DNA of 64,000 bases, taken from assembly GCF_038007465.1 (NCBI RefSeq), contig NZ_JBBOXF010000001.1, forward strand, positions 1,548,501-1,612,500, in the 5' to 3' direction. Source of the stretch: Sporosarcina sp. FSL K6-1508. Its GTDB lineage: Bacteria; Bacillota; Bacilli; Bacillales_A; Planococcaceae. Positions within the stretch are counted from its first letter, which is position 1, and the number at the start of each line of letters is the position of its first letter. A model generated the notes under the pieces. It ran no database searches, was not told the origin of the DNA, and saw only the letters and a list, made by a program, of their open reading frames with translations. The position numbers and the translations under genes were made by a program. Below, piece after piece: positions 50,549 through 59,048 of this stretch.

Positions 50549-51565
50549 ATGGGGAAAATAAAGTCTTGGCCATTAGCCTTGATATTGATTGTAGCCCTTG
50601 CGACGATGCTTGGGGCATGTTCATCGTCAGAAGTGGACGATGAGATTGTGCAAGAAAGTGCAAAGAAAATATTAGTTTACGGACATAGCGGAAATTCAGA
50701 GTCATTAGACCCGGCTTTAGCGAAGGAAGGGGATTCATTCCATGTTAGTGTCAATATGTATGAGACACTTGTGGATCTTGATGAGCAAGGTGCAACTGTC
50801 GTGCCTGGTTTAGCAGAGAAGTGGGAGTCTAGTGATGACGGTTTGACGCATACGTTCAAGTTACGAAAAGATGTTAAATTCCATGATGGCACAGATTTTA
50901 ATGCAGATGCTGTTGTGAAGAACTTTGAACGCTGGATTAACGGGAATGCAGAAGAGTTCCCTTATTACGGATCGGTATTCGGTGGTTTTAAAGAGGATGA
51001 AAATCACCTTATTGAATCAGTGGTGGCTGACAGTGATGATACTGTAACAATTAAGTTAAATCACCCGCAAGCTTCATTCTTAAAAAATCTTACGATGAGC
51101 CCATTTTCGATTGTCAGCATGCCGGTATTGGAAGCAGGGGAGGAACAATTAGAAAACATTCCTGTCGGAACGGGGCCTTTCCAATTTGGAGAGGGGAACC
51201 CGAATGAAGCAATTACAGTTGTGAGATTCGAAGATTATTGGCAAGAAGGGCTGCCGAATCTTGACAAAGTTATCTTCAAATCAATCCCTAACAACACTGC
51301 GCGATTGAATGCATTAATCGCTGGGGATATCGATTTAGCTGATAGTATTAATCCGACAGATCGAATGAAAGTGGCTGACGATGCCGACTTACAATTTATA
51401 GAACGTCCACTTATCGACACTCTTTATGAAGATGCTCCATCCATACCTGATGCTGACTCAACGCCACTCTTAGGAGCGACGAAATATTTGTTGGATTTCT
51501 TGCCGCAGCCAACAGGTTTTGATAGGTTGTCAAAAGTGAAATTCGAACTACCAATAGAAGAGTGA
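50549..51565 (+). CDS. Peptide-binding lipoprotein (SBP family 5) with a large internal deletion
   Basis: 338-residue lipoprotein with a complete signal (lipobox LGAC). It aligns throughout with the intact binding protein at 53892-55523 up to ...QFIERPLIDT, then jumps to LYEDAPSIPD...STPLLGATKY and the C-terminus LSKVKFE. About 200 residues, mainly the second lobe of the Venus-flytrap fold, are missing in frame. Without them a normal closing ligand site is not expected. It has its own promoter and terminator. The intact reading frame suggests either a recent deletion or retained use, for instance as a scavenger or sensor; it may equally be a decaying paralogue. Confidence 0.85.
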   Translation: MGKIKSWPLALILIVALATMLGACSSSEVDDEIVQESAKKILVYGHSGNSESLDPALAKEGDSFHVSVNMYETLVDLDEQGATVVPGLAEKWESSDDGLTHTFKLRKDVKFHDGTDFNADAVVKNFERWINGNAEEFPYYGSVFGGFKEDENHLIESVVADSDDTVTIKLNHPQASFLKNLTMSPFSIVSMPVLEAGEEQLENIPVGTGPFQFGEGNPNEAITVVRFEDYWQEGLPNLDKVIFKSIPNNTARLNALIAGDIDLADSINPTDRMKVADDADLQFIERPLIDTLYEDAPSIPDADSTPLLGATKYLLDFLPQPTGFDRLSKVKFELPIEE

Positions 51566-51617
51566 AAAAGCTATCCGATTAACCGGGGTTCCCTGGTTAG
51601 CGGATAGCTTTTTTTCT
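51565..51617 (+). terminator. Terminator after the deleted binding-protein gene
   Basis: AAAAGCTATCCG/CGGATAGCTTTT outer stem plus TTAACC...GGTTAG, T run. Separates this gene from the transporter operon. Confidence 0.92.
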
Positions 51618-51791
51618 GTTGGAAATTAAAACCTCTCATACTGTAAATGGCGAACATATGGATAGATTACCGACGCCATACAAGGTCAGCCTAAGTGGAT
51701 TCAAAGCACTTCTTTCTTTCAATTTAGATCCGGATAATTTTGTGTATCAAGCAGTAGGACTCTGCCATTATAAGAATATATGAAAATAGTA

Positions 51792-51819
51792 TTGCATTTA
51801 TTCTGTATAATCGTATAAT
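51792..51819 (+). promoter_or_regulatory. Promoter of the peptide ABC transporter operon
   Basis: TTGCAT, 16-base spacer, TATAAT, 69 bases upstream of the first ATPase gene. A second TATAAT lies at 51805. The rest of the 320-base gap (51618-51887) shows nothing recognisable. Confidence 0.68.
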
Positions 51820-51887
51820 AAAGAACAGAATATTAATTCTGAAAAGTTTAGTTAATTAATTGAGTGATTAAGAAAAAGGGTGATCTG

Positions 51888-52910
51888 ATGGACGAAAGGA
51901 AGACGGTTCTCCAAGTAAAAGATTTACAGACGACCTTCTTTACCGATTCTGGGAAAATACCGGCTGTGGATCATATTGACTTTCACTTGAGTGAAGGAGA
52001 AATCCTTGGAATTGTCGGAGAATCCGGCTGTGGGAAAAGTGTCACATCCCTATCGATAATGGGACTGGTTCCACAACCTCCCGGGAAAGTTGTCGGAGGA
52101 GAAATATTATTTGAGGATAAAGACTTACTAACCATGAATGAAAAACAAATGCGGCAAATTCGTGGAAATGATATTGCGATGATTTTTCAAGAGCCCATGA
52201 CATCATTGAATCCGTTATTTTCAATTGGCAATCAAATGACGGAAGCGGTACTTATTCACGAAAAAGGCTGGTCCAAGAAAAAGGCTTCAAAGAAAGCGAT
52301 TGAGATGTTGAAACTCGTTGGGTTACCGCGCGCAGAGGAAATGATGAGAGACTATCCGCATCAATTGTCAGGCGGAATGCGACAACGGGTAATGATTGCG
52401 ATGGCACTTGTCTGCGATCCGAAAGTGCTTATTGCTGACGAACCGACGACTGCTCTCGATGTAACGATTCAAGCTCAAATATTGAAGTTGATGCGGGAGT
52501 TAAATACAAGATTGAATACGGCTGTTCTTCTCATAACCCATGATTTGGGTGTTGTTGCGGAAACATGTGAACGTGTCATTGTCATGTATGCCGGACAAAT
52601 TATTGAAGAAGCCTCCGTTAAGATGATCTTTGATGACCCGCAGCATCCTTACACAAAAGGGTTGATTCAATCGGTTCCTGACATGCGCTACAAAAAGGAA
52701 CGGCTCTATTCCATTCCAGGTAGCGTGCCGAAACCCGGTTCGATTCAACAAGGTTGCAGATTTGCAGCGAGATGCGAGTTTGCATTCGATCGTTGTCTAA
52801 CAGAAAACCCTGAACTATACGAAACATCAGCTCTTCATCAGACTCGATGCTTCCTATATGACAGAGAAGGGGTGGAACAGCATGACAACAAAGCCCTTAT
52901 TGGAAGTTGA
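51888..52910 (+). CDS. Peptide ABC transporter ATPase (DppD/OppD type)
   Basis: 340-residue ATPase. Walker A GESGCGKSV, signature LSGGMRQRVMIAMAL, Walker B VLIADEPTTALD, switch ITHDLG. The C-terminal oligopeptide-transporter extension has the Cys pattern CRFAARCEFAFDRC that binds an Fe-S cluster in relatives. ATG at 51888 lies behind AAAGGGTG; the ATT-preceded frame from 51864 includes that site. First gene of a five-gene operon and overlapping the next by 29 bases. Confidence 0.92.
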   Translation: MDERKTVLQVKDLQTTFFTDSGKIPAVDHIDFHLSEGEILGIVGESGCGKSVTSLSIMGLVPQPPGKVVGGEILFEDKDLLTMNEKQMRQIRGNDIAMIFQEPMTSLNPLFSIGNQMTEAVLIHEKGWSKKKASKKAIEMLKLVGLPRAEEMMRDYPHQLSGGMRQRVMIAMALVCDPKVLIADEPTTALDVTIQAQILKLMRELNTRLNTAVLLITHDLGVVAETCERVIVMYAGQIIEEASVKMIFDDPQHPYTKGLIQSVPDMRYKKERLYSIPGSVPKPGSIQQGCRFAARCEFAFDRCLTENPELYETSALHQTRCFLYDREGVEQHDNKALIGS

Positions 52911-53895
52911 AGGTTTGAAAAAGTATTTCCCAGTAAAAAAGGGGATTCTTGGCAGAACAGTCGGGTATGTCAAAGCGGTGGATGACGTTTCATTCTACGT
53001 GAATGAAGGGGAAACACTCGGCATAGTCGGTGAATCTGGATGTGGTAAATCGACAACAGGTCGGATGCTCATGCGGCTTCTTGAACCGACCGAAGGAAAA
53101 GTAGAGTTTGACGGAAAAGATTTGACGTCCTTATCTACTGGGGAAATGCGAAAAACAAGACGTGATATTCAAATGGTATTCCAAGATCCATATGCATCAC
53201 TGAATCCTCGTCATACGATTGAAAAGATATTAGAAGAGCCGCTTATTGTACATGGTATTGATAATGCGAAAGAGCGGAAAAAGAAAGTACGTGAATTCCT
53301 TGAAATTGTCGGGCTAAGTGCTTATCATGCGAAGCGCTATCCGCACCAGTTTAGTGGGGGACAAAGGCAACGAATCGGGATCGCACGAGCGTTAATGACA
53401 AATCCGAAACTCATAATCGCTGATGAGCCTGTTTCGGCTCTTGATGTGTCAATTCAGTCCCAAGTACTAAATTTGATGCAAGACTTGCAGAAGGAATTTA
53501 ACCTTACCTATATCTTCATTGCCCACGATCTTGGGGTCGTCCGTCATATAAGCGATCGAGTCGGTGTCATGTATCTTGGTAGGATGGTAGAAATGGCGGA
53601 CAGCGAGCAGCTCTATGCGAAACCGCTTCATCCGTATACGCAAGCATTATTGTCAGCGGTTCCAGTACCTGATCCAGGCTTCAAGAAAGAGCAAATACTT
53701 CTTGAAGGGGATATTCCAAACCCGGCGAATCCTCCTAGCGGCTGTACGTTTCATACGCGCTGTCCGTATAAGATGGATATTTGCACAAAAGTTACACCAA
53801 GGCTTTTCGAGCATGATTCTGGTCATTCTGTCGCCTGTCACCTTTATAGTGGCCAGGTAGACAATGATATAAAACAGTTGGAGGGGTCTTTATGA
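52882..53895 (+). CDS. Peptide ABC transporter ATPase (DppF/OppF type)
   Basis: 337-residue ATPase, partner of the upstream one. Walker A GESGCGKST, signature FSGGQRQRIGIARAL, Walker B LIIADEPVSALD, switch IAHDLG; C-terminal CTFHTRCPYKMDIC Cys cluster. ATG at 52882 follows AAGGGGTGG. Its stop overlaps the next start (ATGA), so translation is coupled to the binding protein. Confidence 0.92.
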   Translation: MTTKPLLEVEGLKKYFPVKKGILGRTVGYVKAVDDVSFYVNEGETLGIVGESGCGKSTTGRMLMRLLEPTEGKVEFDGKDLTSLSTGEMRKTRRDIQMVFQDPYASLNPRHTIEKILEEPLIVHGIDNAKERKKKVREFLEIVGLSAYHAKRYPHQFSGGQRQRIGIARALMTNPKLIIADEPVSALDVSIQSQVLNLMQDLQKEFNLTYIFIAHDLGVVRHISDRVGVMYLGRMVEMADSEQLYAKPLHPYTQALLSAVPVPDPGFKKEQILLEGDIPNPANPPSGCTFHTRCPYKMDICTKVTPRLFEHDSGHSVACHLYSGQVDNDIKQLEGSL

Positions 53896-55523
53896 GGAAA
53901 AAGAAGTTAGGCTTTTTAGCACTAATGTTGCTTCTCGTTCTTTCAGCACTAGCCGCTTGTGGGTCAGATGCTGGCGATGGCAAGAAGGAAGACGGCAAAA
54001 AGGAAGGTACTAAAACTGAAGACGGTAAAAATGTGCAAGATACATTAGTATTTGGGCGCGGTGGAGATTCAACTTCACTCGATCCATCAAGAGTAACTGA
54101 AGGTGAATCCTTCAAAGTTACGGTCAATCTTTACGAAACGCTTCTAAATTTTGGGGCGCAGGACACGACGATTAATGCAGGACTTGCAACGGAATGGGAG
54201 CCAAGTGAAGACGGTTTAACATATACGTTTAAACTGCGTGAAGGCGTAAAATTCCATGATGGAACGGACTTCAATGCTGAAGCAGTTGTCAAAAACTTCG
54301 AGCGCTGGGCAAATGGGGATGCAGAAACATTCCCATACTATAACTCGATGTTCGGTGGTTTCAAAGGTGATGAAGGACATGTTATTGATTCAGTTACAGC
54401 AGATGGTGAAAATACAGTCCTAATAAAATTAACACGTCCACAAGCACCATTCCTTAAAAATATTGCAATGAGCATGTTTGCAATTGCGAGCCCGACTGCA
54501 TTTGAAAAAGGCGATGATGAATTCGAAAGAAATCCGGTAGGAACTGGTCCATTCAAGTTTGTTGACTGGAAACCGAATGATACAATCACAATTGAAAAAT
54601 TCGATGACTACTGGGATGAAGGACTACCAAAACTTGAGAGGGTTATCTTCCGTTCAATTCCTGACAACTCTACACGTTTGAATGAATTGTTGTCTGGAGC
54701 CATCGAACTTGCAGATGGCATTAATCCATCAGACGGCACAACAATTGAAGACAATGAAGAACTTCAATTGTTTGAACGTCCATCTATGAACGTAGGTTAT
54801 TTAGGTCTTACAGTAACACGCCCTCCTTTCGATAAAAAAGAAGTGCGTCAAGCAATCAACTATGCAATCGACAAACAATCAATTATTGACTCATTCTTCG
54901 AGGGACGTGCGGATGTCGCGAAAAACCCGATGCCGTCATCCATTTCAGGCTATAACGATGATATAGAAGGATATGAATACAATCCTGAAAAAGCGAAAGA
55001 ACTTTTAAAATCAGTAGGACTTGAAGACGGTTTCGAGATGGAGCTATGGGCAATGCCAGTACCACGTCCGTATATGCCAGATGGTAAAAAAGTTGCTGAA
55101 GTTATTCAGAAAAACCTTGCGGATATAGGAATTACTGCAAAAATTGTTTCACATGAATGGGCAACTTATCTTGAACTTGCAGAAAAAGGGGATGCAGATG
55201 CGTTTATGCTCGGTTGGACTGGGGATAACGGAGATGCGGATAACTTCTTATACGTCTTGCTAGACGAAGACAATATCGGTAGCAATAACTATACGTACTA
55301 TAAGAACGACAAACTGCATGACATCTTTATCGCAGCACAAACTGAAGTCGATGAAGAGAAACGAAATGAATTGTACAAAGAAGCACAGGTTATTATTCAT
55401 GAAGACGCACCTTGGGTACCACTTGCTCACTCAACTCCACTTCTAGGAGGAGCTAAAAATCTATCAGGTTTCGAACCGCACCCAACTGGGTCTGATTTAC
55501 TTTCGAAAGTAGAATTCAAGTAA
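53892..55523 (+). CDS. Peptide-binding lipoprotein (SBP family 5), intact
   Basis: 543-residue extracellular lipoprotein. Signal peptide with lipobox LAAC (Cys at about residue 23), a Lys/Asp/Gly-rich linker, then the SBP_bac_5 domain (KVTVNLYETLLNFG, EWEPSEDGLTYTFKLREGVK, FHDGTDFNAEAVVKNFERW, NPVGTGPFKFVDW, YAIDKQSII, WVPLAHSTPLLG). It captures di- or oligopeptides and delivers them to the permeases. About 200 residues longer than the deleted paralogue at 50549. Followed by a hairpin, so its transcript level may exceed that of the permease genes. Confidence 0.93.
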   Translation: MRKKKLGFLALMLLLVLSALAACGSDAGDGKKEDGKKEGTKTEDGKNVQDTLVFGRGGDSTSLDPSRVTEGESFKVTVNLYETLLNFGAQDTTINAGLATEWEPSEDGLTYTFKLREGVKFHDGTDFNAEAVVKNFERWANGDAETFPYYNSMFGGFKGDEGHVIDSVTADGENTVLIKLTRPQAPFLKNIAMSMFAIASPTAFEKGDDEFERNPVGTGPFKFVDWKPNDTITIEKFDDYWDEGLPKLERVIFRSIPDNSTRLNELLSGAIELADGINPSDGTTIEDNEELQLFERPSMNVGYLGLTVTRPPFDKKEVRQAINYAIDKQSIIDSFFEGRADVAKNPMPSSISGYNDDIEGYEYNPEKAKELLKSVGLEDGFEMELWAMPVPRPYMPDGKKVAEVIQKNLADIGITAKIVSHEWATYLELAEKGDADAFMLGWTGDNGDADNFLYVLLDEDNIGSNNYTYYKNDKLHDIFIAAQTEVDEEKRNELYKEAQVIIHEDAPWVPLAHSTPLLGGAKNLSGFEPHPTGSDLLSKVEFK

Positions 55524-55542
55524 CAGATTGCTAGAGATGAAC

Positions 55543-55580
55543 AGAAAGGGAGAGGTCTTTCGGATTTCTCCCTTTTCCCT
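55543..55580 (+). terminator. Intra-operon hairpin after the binding protein gene
   Basis: GAAAGGGAGA/TCTCCCTTTTC stem with a 10-base loop. Could be a leaky terminator or mRNA stabiliser between the binding protein and permease genes. Confidence 0.7.
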
Positions 55581-55633
55581 TTCATTTGATGGATACATAC
55601 AAGTTGATTGTAAAGTTGGAGAGGTGAAAAATT

Positions 55634-56638
55634 ATGCTGAGCTACATTGGAAAAAGATTACTGCAACTCATTCCTGTCCTGCTTGGAATGACGTTTATCG
55701 TATTCATGATCGTCCGTGCAATCCCGGGTAATCCTGCGCAAATTATACTTGGGCAGCAGGCGACTAAAGAAGCAGTCGAAGCGCTGACGGTAAAGCTTGG
55801 TTTGGATAACCCTTGGTATATTCAGTATTTCAAATACCTAGGTGATCTTTTCAAAGGGGATCTGGGAGAGTCGATGAGAACCCGAGCTCCTGTATCAGAT
55901 GAAATATGGCCTTATTTAGCCGCTACGTTTGAATTGGCGCTATTTGCTATTGTTATTGCAGTTATTATCGGTATCAATGCAGGAATTATCTCAGCGTGGT
56001 TCCAAAACTCATGGTTTGACTATACGGCGATGATTTTAGCACTTGTTGGCGTGTCTATGCCTATCTTCTGGCTTGGTCTTATGGGGCAATGGGTTTTTGC
56101 CGTAGAAAATCCATGGTTGCCGGCTGGAGGGCGAGAGGAAGTACGCGATCCCATCAACGCCATAACAAATCTTTATGTCCTCGATACAATTATCCAAGGA
56201 CGTTTTGATCAGTTATGGCAAGTTTTCCGTCACCTTATTTTACCTGGACTGGCATTGGCGACAATTCCGATGGCAATTATCGCGCGGATGACCCGTTCAA
56301 GTATGCTCGAAGTAATGCGTTCTGATTATATTCGTACCGCTCGGGCAAAAGGACAGAAAATGTTTTGGGTAGTTTATAAGCATGCGCTTAAAAACGCTAT
56401 CATTCCAGTGTTAACAATTATTGGACTGCAAATGGGGATGTTACTCGGCGGTGCGATTTTGACAGAGACAATTTTTTCTTGGCCTGGCGTGGGACGTTAT
56501 ATTTACGATGCCATTGGATACCGAGATTATCCGGTCATACAGTCAGCGATTCTAATTGTAGCGCTCTTCTTTGTTATGATTAATTTGCTTGTAGACTTGC
56601 TCTACAGTCTGATAGATCCGAGGATTAAATATGATTAA
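55634..56638 (+). CDS. Peptide ABC transporter permease (DppB type)
   Basis: 334 residues, six helices, first-permease layout: MLSYIGKRLLQLIPVLLGMT N-terminus, GNPAQIILGQQAT, a long periplasmic loop, and the EAA loop RTARAKGQKMFWVVYKHALK. Pairs with the DppC-type permease that starts 17 bases downstream. Ribosome site GAGAGGTG. Confidence 0.93.
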   Translation: MLSYIGKRLLQLIPVLLGMTFIVFMIVRAIPGNPAQIILGQQATKEAVEALTVKLGLDNPWYIQYFKYLGDLFKGDLGESMRTRAPVSDEIWPYLAATFELALFAIVIAVIIGINAGIISAWFQNSWFDYTAMILALVGVSMPIFWLGLMGQWVFAVENPWLPAGGREEVRDPINAITNLYVLDTIIQGRFDQLWQVFRHLILPGLALATIPMAIIARMTRSSMLEVMRSDYIRTARAKGQKMFWVVYKHALKNAIIPVLTIIGLQMGMLLGGAILTETIFSWPGVGRYIYDAIGYRDYPVIQSAILIVALFFVMINLLVDLLYSLIDPRIKYD

Positions 56639-56655
56639 GGAAGGGGGAAGCACTT

Positions 56656-57579
56656 ATGTCTGAATTTGTACCTAAAGCTGATGGGATCGCGAAAAATAAA
56701 ATTAAAAAAACCGCAGGACCTTGGCGTGAAGCTTGGAATGGCTTTAAAAAGAGTAAAGTGGCAGTTGTTGGTATGGGCATTGTTTTATTCTTTATCTTGC
56801 TGGCGGGATTCGGTTTTCTAGCGGAACAAGGTTATCTCGGACCAAACATTGGGCTAGAGGGCATTAACGATCAAAAATTAACGGACCGGCTTCTCCCTCC
56901 TTCAAGCGAATATTGGTTTGGAACTGATGACCTTGGAAGGGACATTTTTTCTAGAATTATCCACGGAGCCCGGATTTCGCTATGGGTTGGATTCTTTTCT
57001 GTTATCGGATCGGTGGTTGTAGGAAGTGCATTGGGTATTGTAGCAGGTTATTATGGCAGATGGGTTGATACGATTATTTCACGTGTATTCGACATTATGC
57101 TGGCGTTTCCTTCCATCTTACTGGCCATTGCAATTGTTTCCGTACTTGGTCCGAATCTGCAAAATGCGCTTATCGCAATCGCAGTGATTAATGTTCCGAA
57201 TTTCGGGAGGCTCATACGTTCAAAAGTATTGAGTATAAAAGAAGATGAATATATTACTGCCGCTAAAGGAATCGGAATGAAAGATGCAAGGATTCTGTTT
57301 TCCCACATCTTACCGAACTCTATGGCACCGGTAATTGTTCAAGGAACGCTTGCAATTGCAACGGCAATCCTCGAAGCAGCTGCACTCGGATTTTTGGGGC
57401 TTGGTGCACAAGCGCCGATGCCAGAGTGGGGTAAAATGTTAGCGGATTCAAAAAATTACCTCCATTCAGCGCCGTGGACAATGATTTTCCCGGGTATCGC
57501 AATTATGCTCACCGTACTGGGCTTTAACTTAATGGGTGATGGTTTACGTGATGCACTTGATCCTAAGATGAAAAGCTAA
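56656..57579 (+). CDS. Peptide ABC transporter permease (DppC type)
   Basis: 307 residues with a cytoplasmic N-terminus (WREAWNGFKKSKVAVVGMGI), six helices and EAA loop TAAKGIGMKDARILFSHILP. FGTDDLGRDIFSRIIHGARI is the typical second-permease signature. Last gene of the operon, with a strong terminator 5 bases after the stop. Confidence 0.93.
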   Translation: MSEFVPKADGIAKNKIKKTAGPWREAWNGFKKSKVAVVGMGIVLFFILLAGFGFLAEQGYLGPNIGLEGINDQKLTDRLLPPSSEYWFGTDDLGRDIFSRIIHGARISLWVGFFSVIGSVVVGSALGIVAGYYGRWVDTIISRVFDIMLAFPSILLAIAIVSVLGPNLQNALIAIAVINVPNFGRLIRSKVLSIKEDEYITAAKGIGMKDARILFSHILPNSMAPVIVQGTLAIATAILEAAALGFLGLGAQAPMPEWGKMLADSKNYLHSAPWTMIFPGIAIMLTVLGFNLMGDGLRDALDPKMKS

Positions 57580-57584
57580 GTATG

Positions 57585-57633
57585 AAAACGCCCTACACCC
57601 CGCTTAATTCATCGGAGTGTAGGGCGTTTTTTA
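57585..57633 (+). terminator. Terminator of the peptide transporter operon
   Basis: AAAACGCCCTACAC/GTGTAGGGCGTTTT perfect stem with T run. Confidence 0.93.
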
Positions 57634-57639
57634 TAGATA

Positions 57640-57910
57640 AGAAAGTATAAGTTTTTGAACCTAGGCAATGTCTAGCTCCAACGCCTAGCCCCTCGGGTCA
57701 TAAGCAATCCAGCTATGTGGCAAAGACCGCCACGTCGCTGGATCGACTTATGCCTGTCGGGTCTACCGAGTCGTTTGCGCTTTTCTTAATGTCTAGCTCC
57801 AACGCCTAGCCCCTCGGGTCATAAGCAATCCAGCTATGTGGCAAAGACCGCCACGTCGCTGGATCGACTTATGCCCCTCGGGTCTACCGAGGCGCTTACG
57901 CTTTTCTTAA
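57640..57910 (+). repeat. Tandem pair of TCTAGCTCC hairpin elements (period 121 bp)
   Basis: Two nearly identical units begin TGTCTAGCTCCAACGCCTAG at 57669 and 57790, 121 bases apart. Each contains inverted blocks CGGGTCATAAG ... CTTATGCC-CGGG, ATCCAGC ... GCTGGAT and GTGGC-AAAGACC-GCCAC, and ends CGCTTTTCTTAA. They differ in a few bases near the end (TGTCGGGT versus CCTCGGGT). The second unit overlaps the stop codon of ygaE. A leader AAAGTATAAGTTTTTG at 57646 is shared with the fragment at 4886. Confidence 0.9.
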
Positions 57911-58989
57911 TAGATTTCATCTGTCAGTTTCGAATTCACTTTATTATTATGATACTTCTGGAATAGAACAATCAGCTTATCAAAATGTTCAAGTTGTTCT
58001 TCATAATTAAAGATGGATGACAGGATGTGAAGGAGATGATAAGCGGAAAATTCCTCTTCTTCTTTCGTGAGAGCAATTTCCTTTGCAAATATCTCCATCA
58101 CTTCATGACGCTGGATGTATTCTTCATTCGGACTGGTACTTGCTGCGTCGGACTTCAGTTTCCCAACAAATTTCAGGTGCAGCTGTTCATGATAGGTGAG
58201 GAGTGCATCAAGACGTTCTTGCACCATCATCCTAAACTGTTCTGGCAAATCAATCAGTTCATTCTCAAACTGATGAAGTTTTCTCAGTACATCGTAACTG
58301 CTTCTTGAAGTAGCAACCATTTGTCTATAAACGACAAGTTTTCTTGCTTTGTTTCTTGTGTTTTTTTTGAAGTAGCTTCGTTCTTCTTTAAATAGCGTAT
58401 AGAGTTGGTCGACCTGCACAAGGCGTTCCTTCAATTTATTCAATGACTTTTTTGTTGCAATATGTTCGGATGCCTGTCTTCCAGCTAGGCGGGTCCAACG
58501 GATGATTTCGTCTTGTGTCTGATGAATAGATTCAAATAATTTTGTTTCATATTTCGGAGGCATGAACAGCAAGTTAACAACGAAGGCGGCAAGAATACCG
58601 ACAATCATCGTCAAAAATCTGAGCAATGCAAATGACAGGAAATCATCGCCCTTGATTTCCATGATGGCAATCATCACTACGAGAGCCATTGAAATCGATT
58701 TTTCAAGACCTAATTTAATCATAATCAATATAATAATGACTGCGGCAAGTCCTATGAAAACTAGCTGATTACCAAATAGGAGAACGAATAAAACCGCGAC
58801 GACTGCACCAATCACATTACCTTGAATCTGTTCGATAATTGTTAAATAAGATCGATAGATGGAAGGTTGGATCGCAAAGATGGCTGCGATACCTGCAAAT
58901 AATGGATGCGGCAATTGTAAAGCTTCTGCTAGGAACAATGCGAACACAATCGCAATGCCCGTTTTAAAAATGCGGGCACCAAGTATCAT
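57907..58989 (-). CDS. ygaE: Aromatic acid exporter family membrane protein (YgaE-like)
   Basis: 360 residues: six N-terminal helices (about residues 5-145; FPALFAGIAAIFAIQPSIYR-like block LPHPLFAGIAAIFAIQPSIY, then QIQGNVIGAVVAVLFV) and a soluble helical C-terminal half. This is the ArAE_1/DUF939 layout of small FUSC-like proteins. Substrate unknown. Position between the yga genes and gsaB matches B. subtilis ygaE. ATG follows AAAGGA. Its TAA stop is written by the terminal TTA of a repeat element. Confidence 0.85.
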   Translation of the reverse strand: MILGARIFKTGIAIVFALFLAEALQLPHPLFAGIAAIFAIQPSIYRSYLTIIEQIQGNVIGAVVAVLFVLLFGNQLVFIGLAAVIIILIMIKLGLEKSISMALVVMIAIMEIKGDDFLSFALLRFLTMIVGILAAFVVNLLFMPPKYETKLFESIHQTQDEIIRWTRLAGRQASEHIATKKSLNKLKERLVQVDQLYTLFKEERSYFKKNTRNKARKLVVYRQMVATSRSSYDVLRKLHQFENELIDLPEQFRMMVQERLDALLTYHEQLHLKFVGKLKSDAASTSPNEEYIQRHEVMEIFAKEIALTKEEEEFSAYHLLHILSSIFNYEEQLEHFDKLIVLFQKYHNNKVNSKLTDEIY

Positions 58990-59048
58990 GAGTTTTATCC
59001 TTTCGTTAAAGCTATTTTTCGCTACTGTACCTTAACTTTTCGGTACGG

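Noticed and set aside
53892..55523. Oligopeptide-binding protein as a pheromone receptor
   Set aside because: No signalling peptide gene or Rap/Spo0-type gene is adjacent; nothing in the sequence distinguishes it from a nutrient-binding protein.
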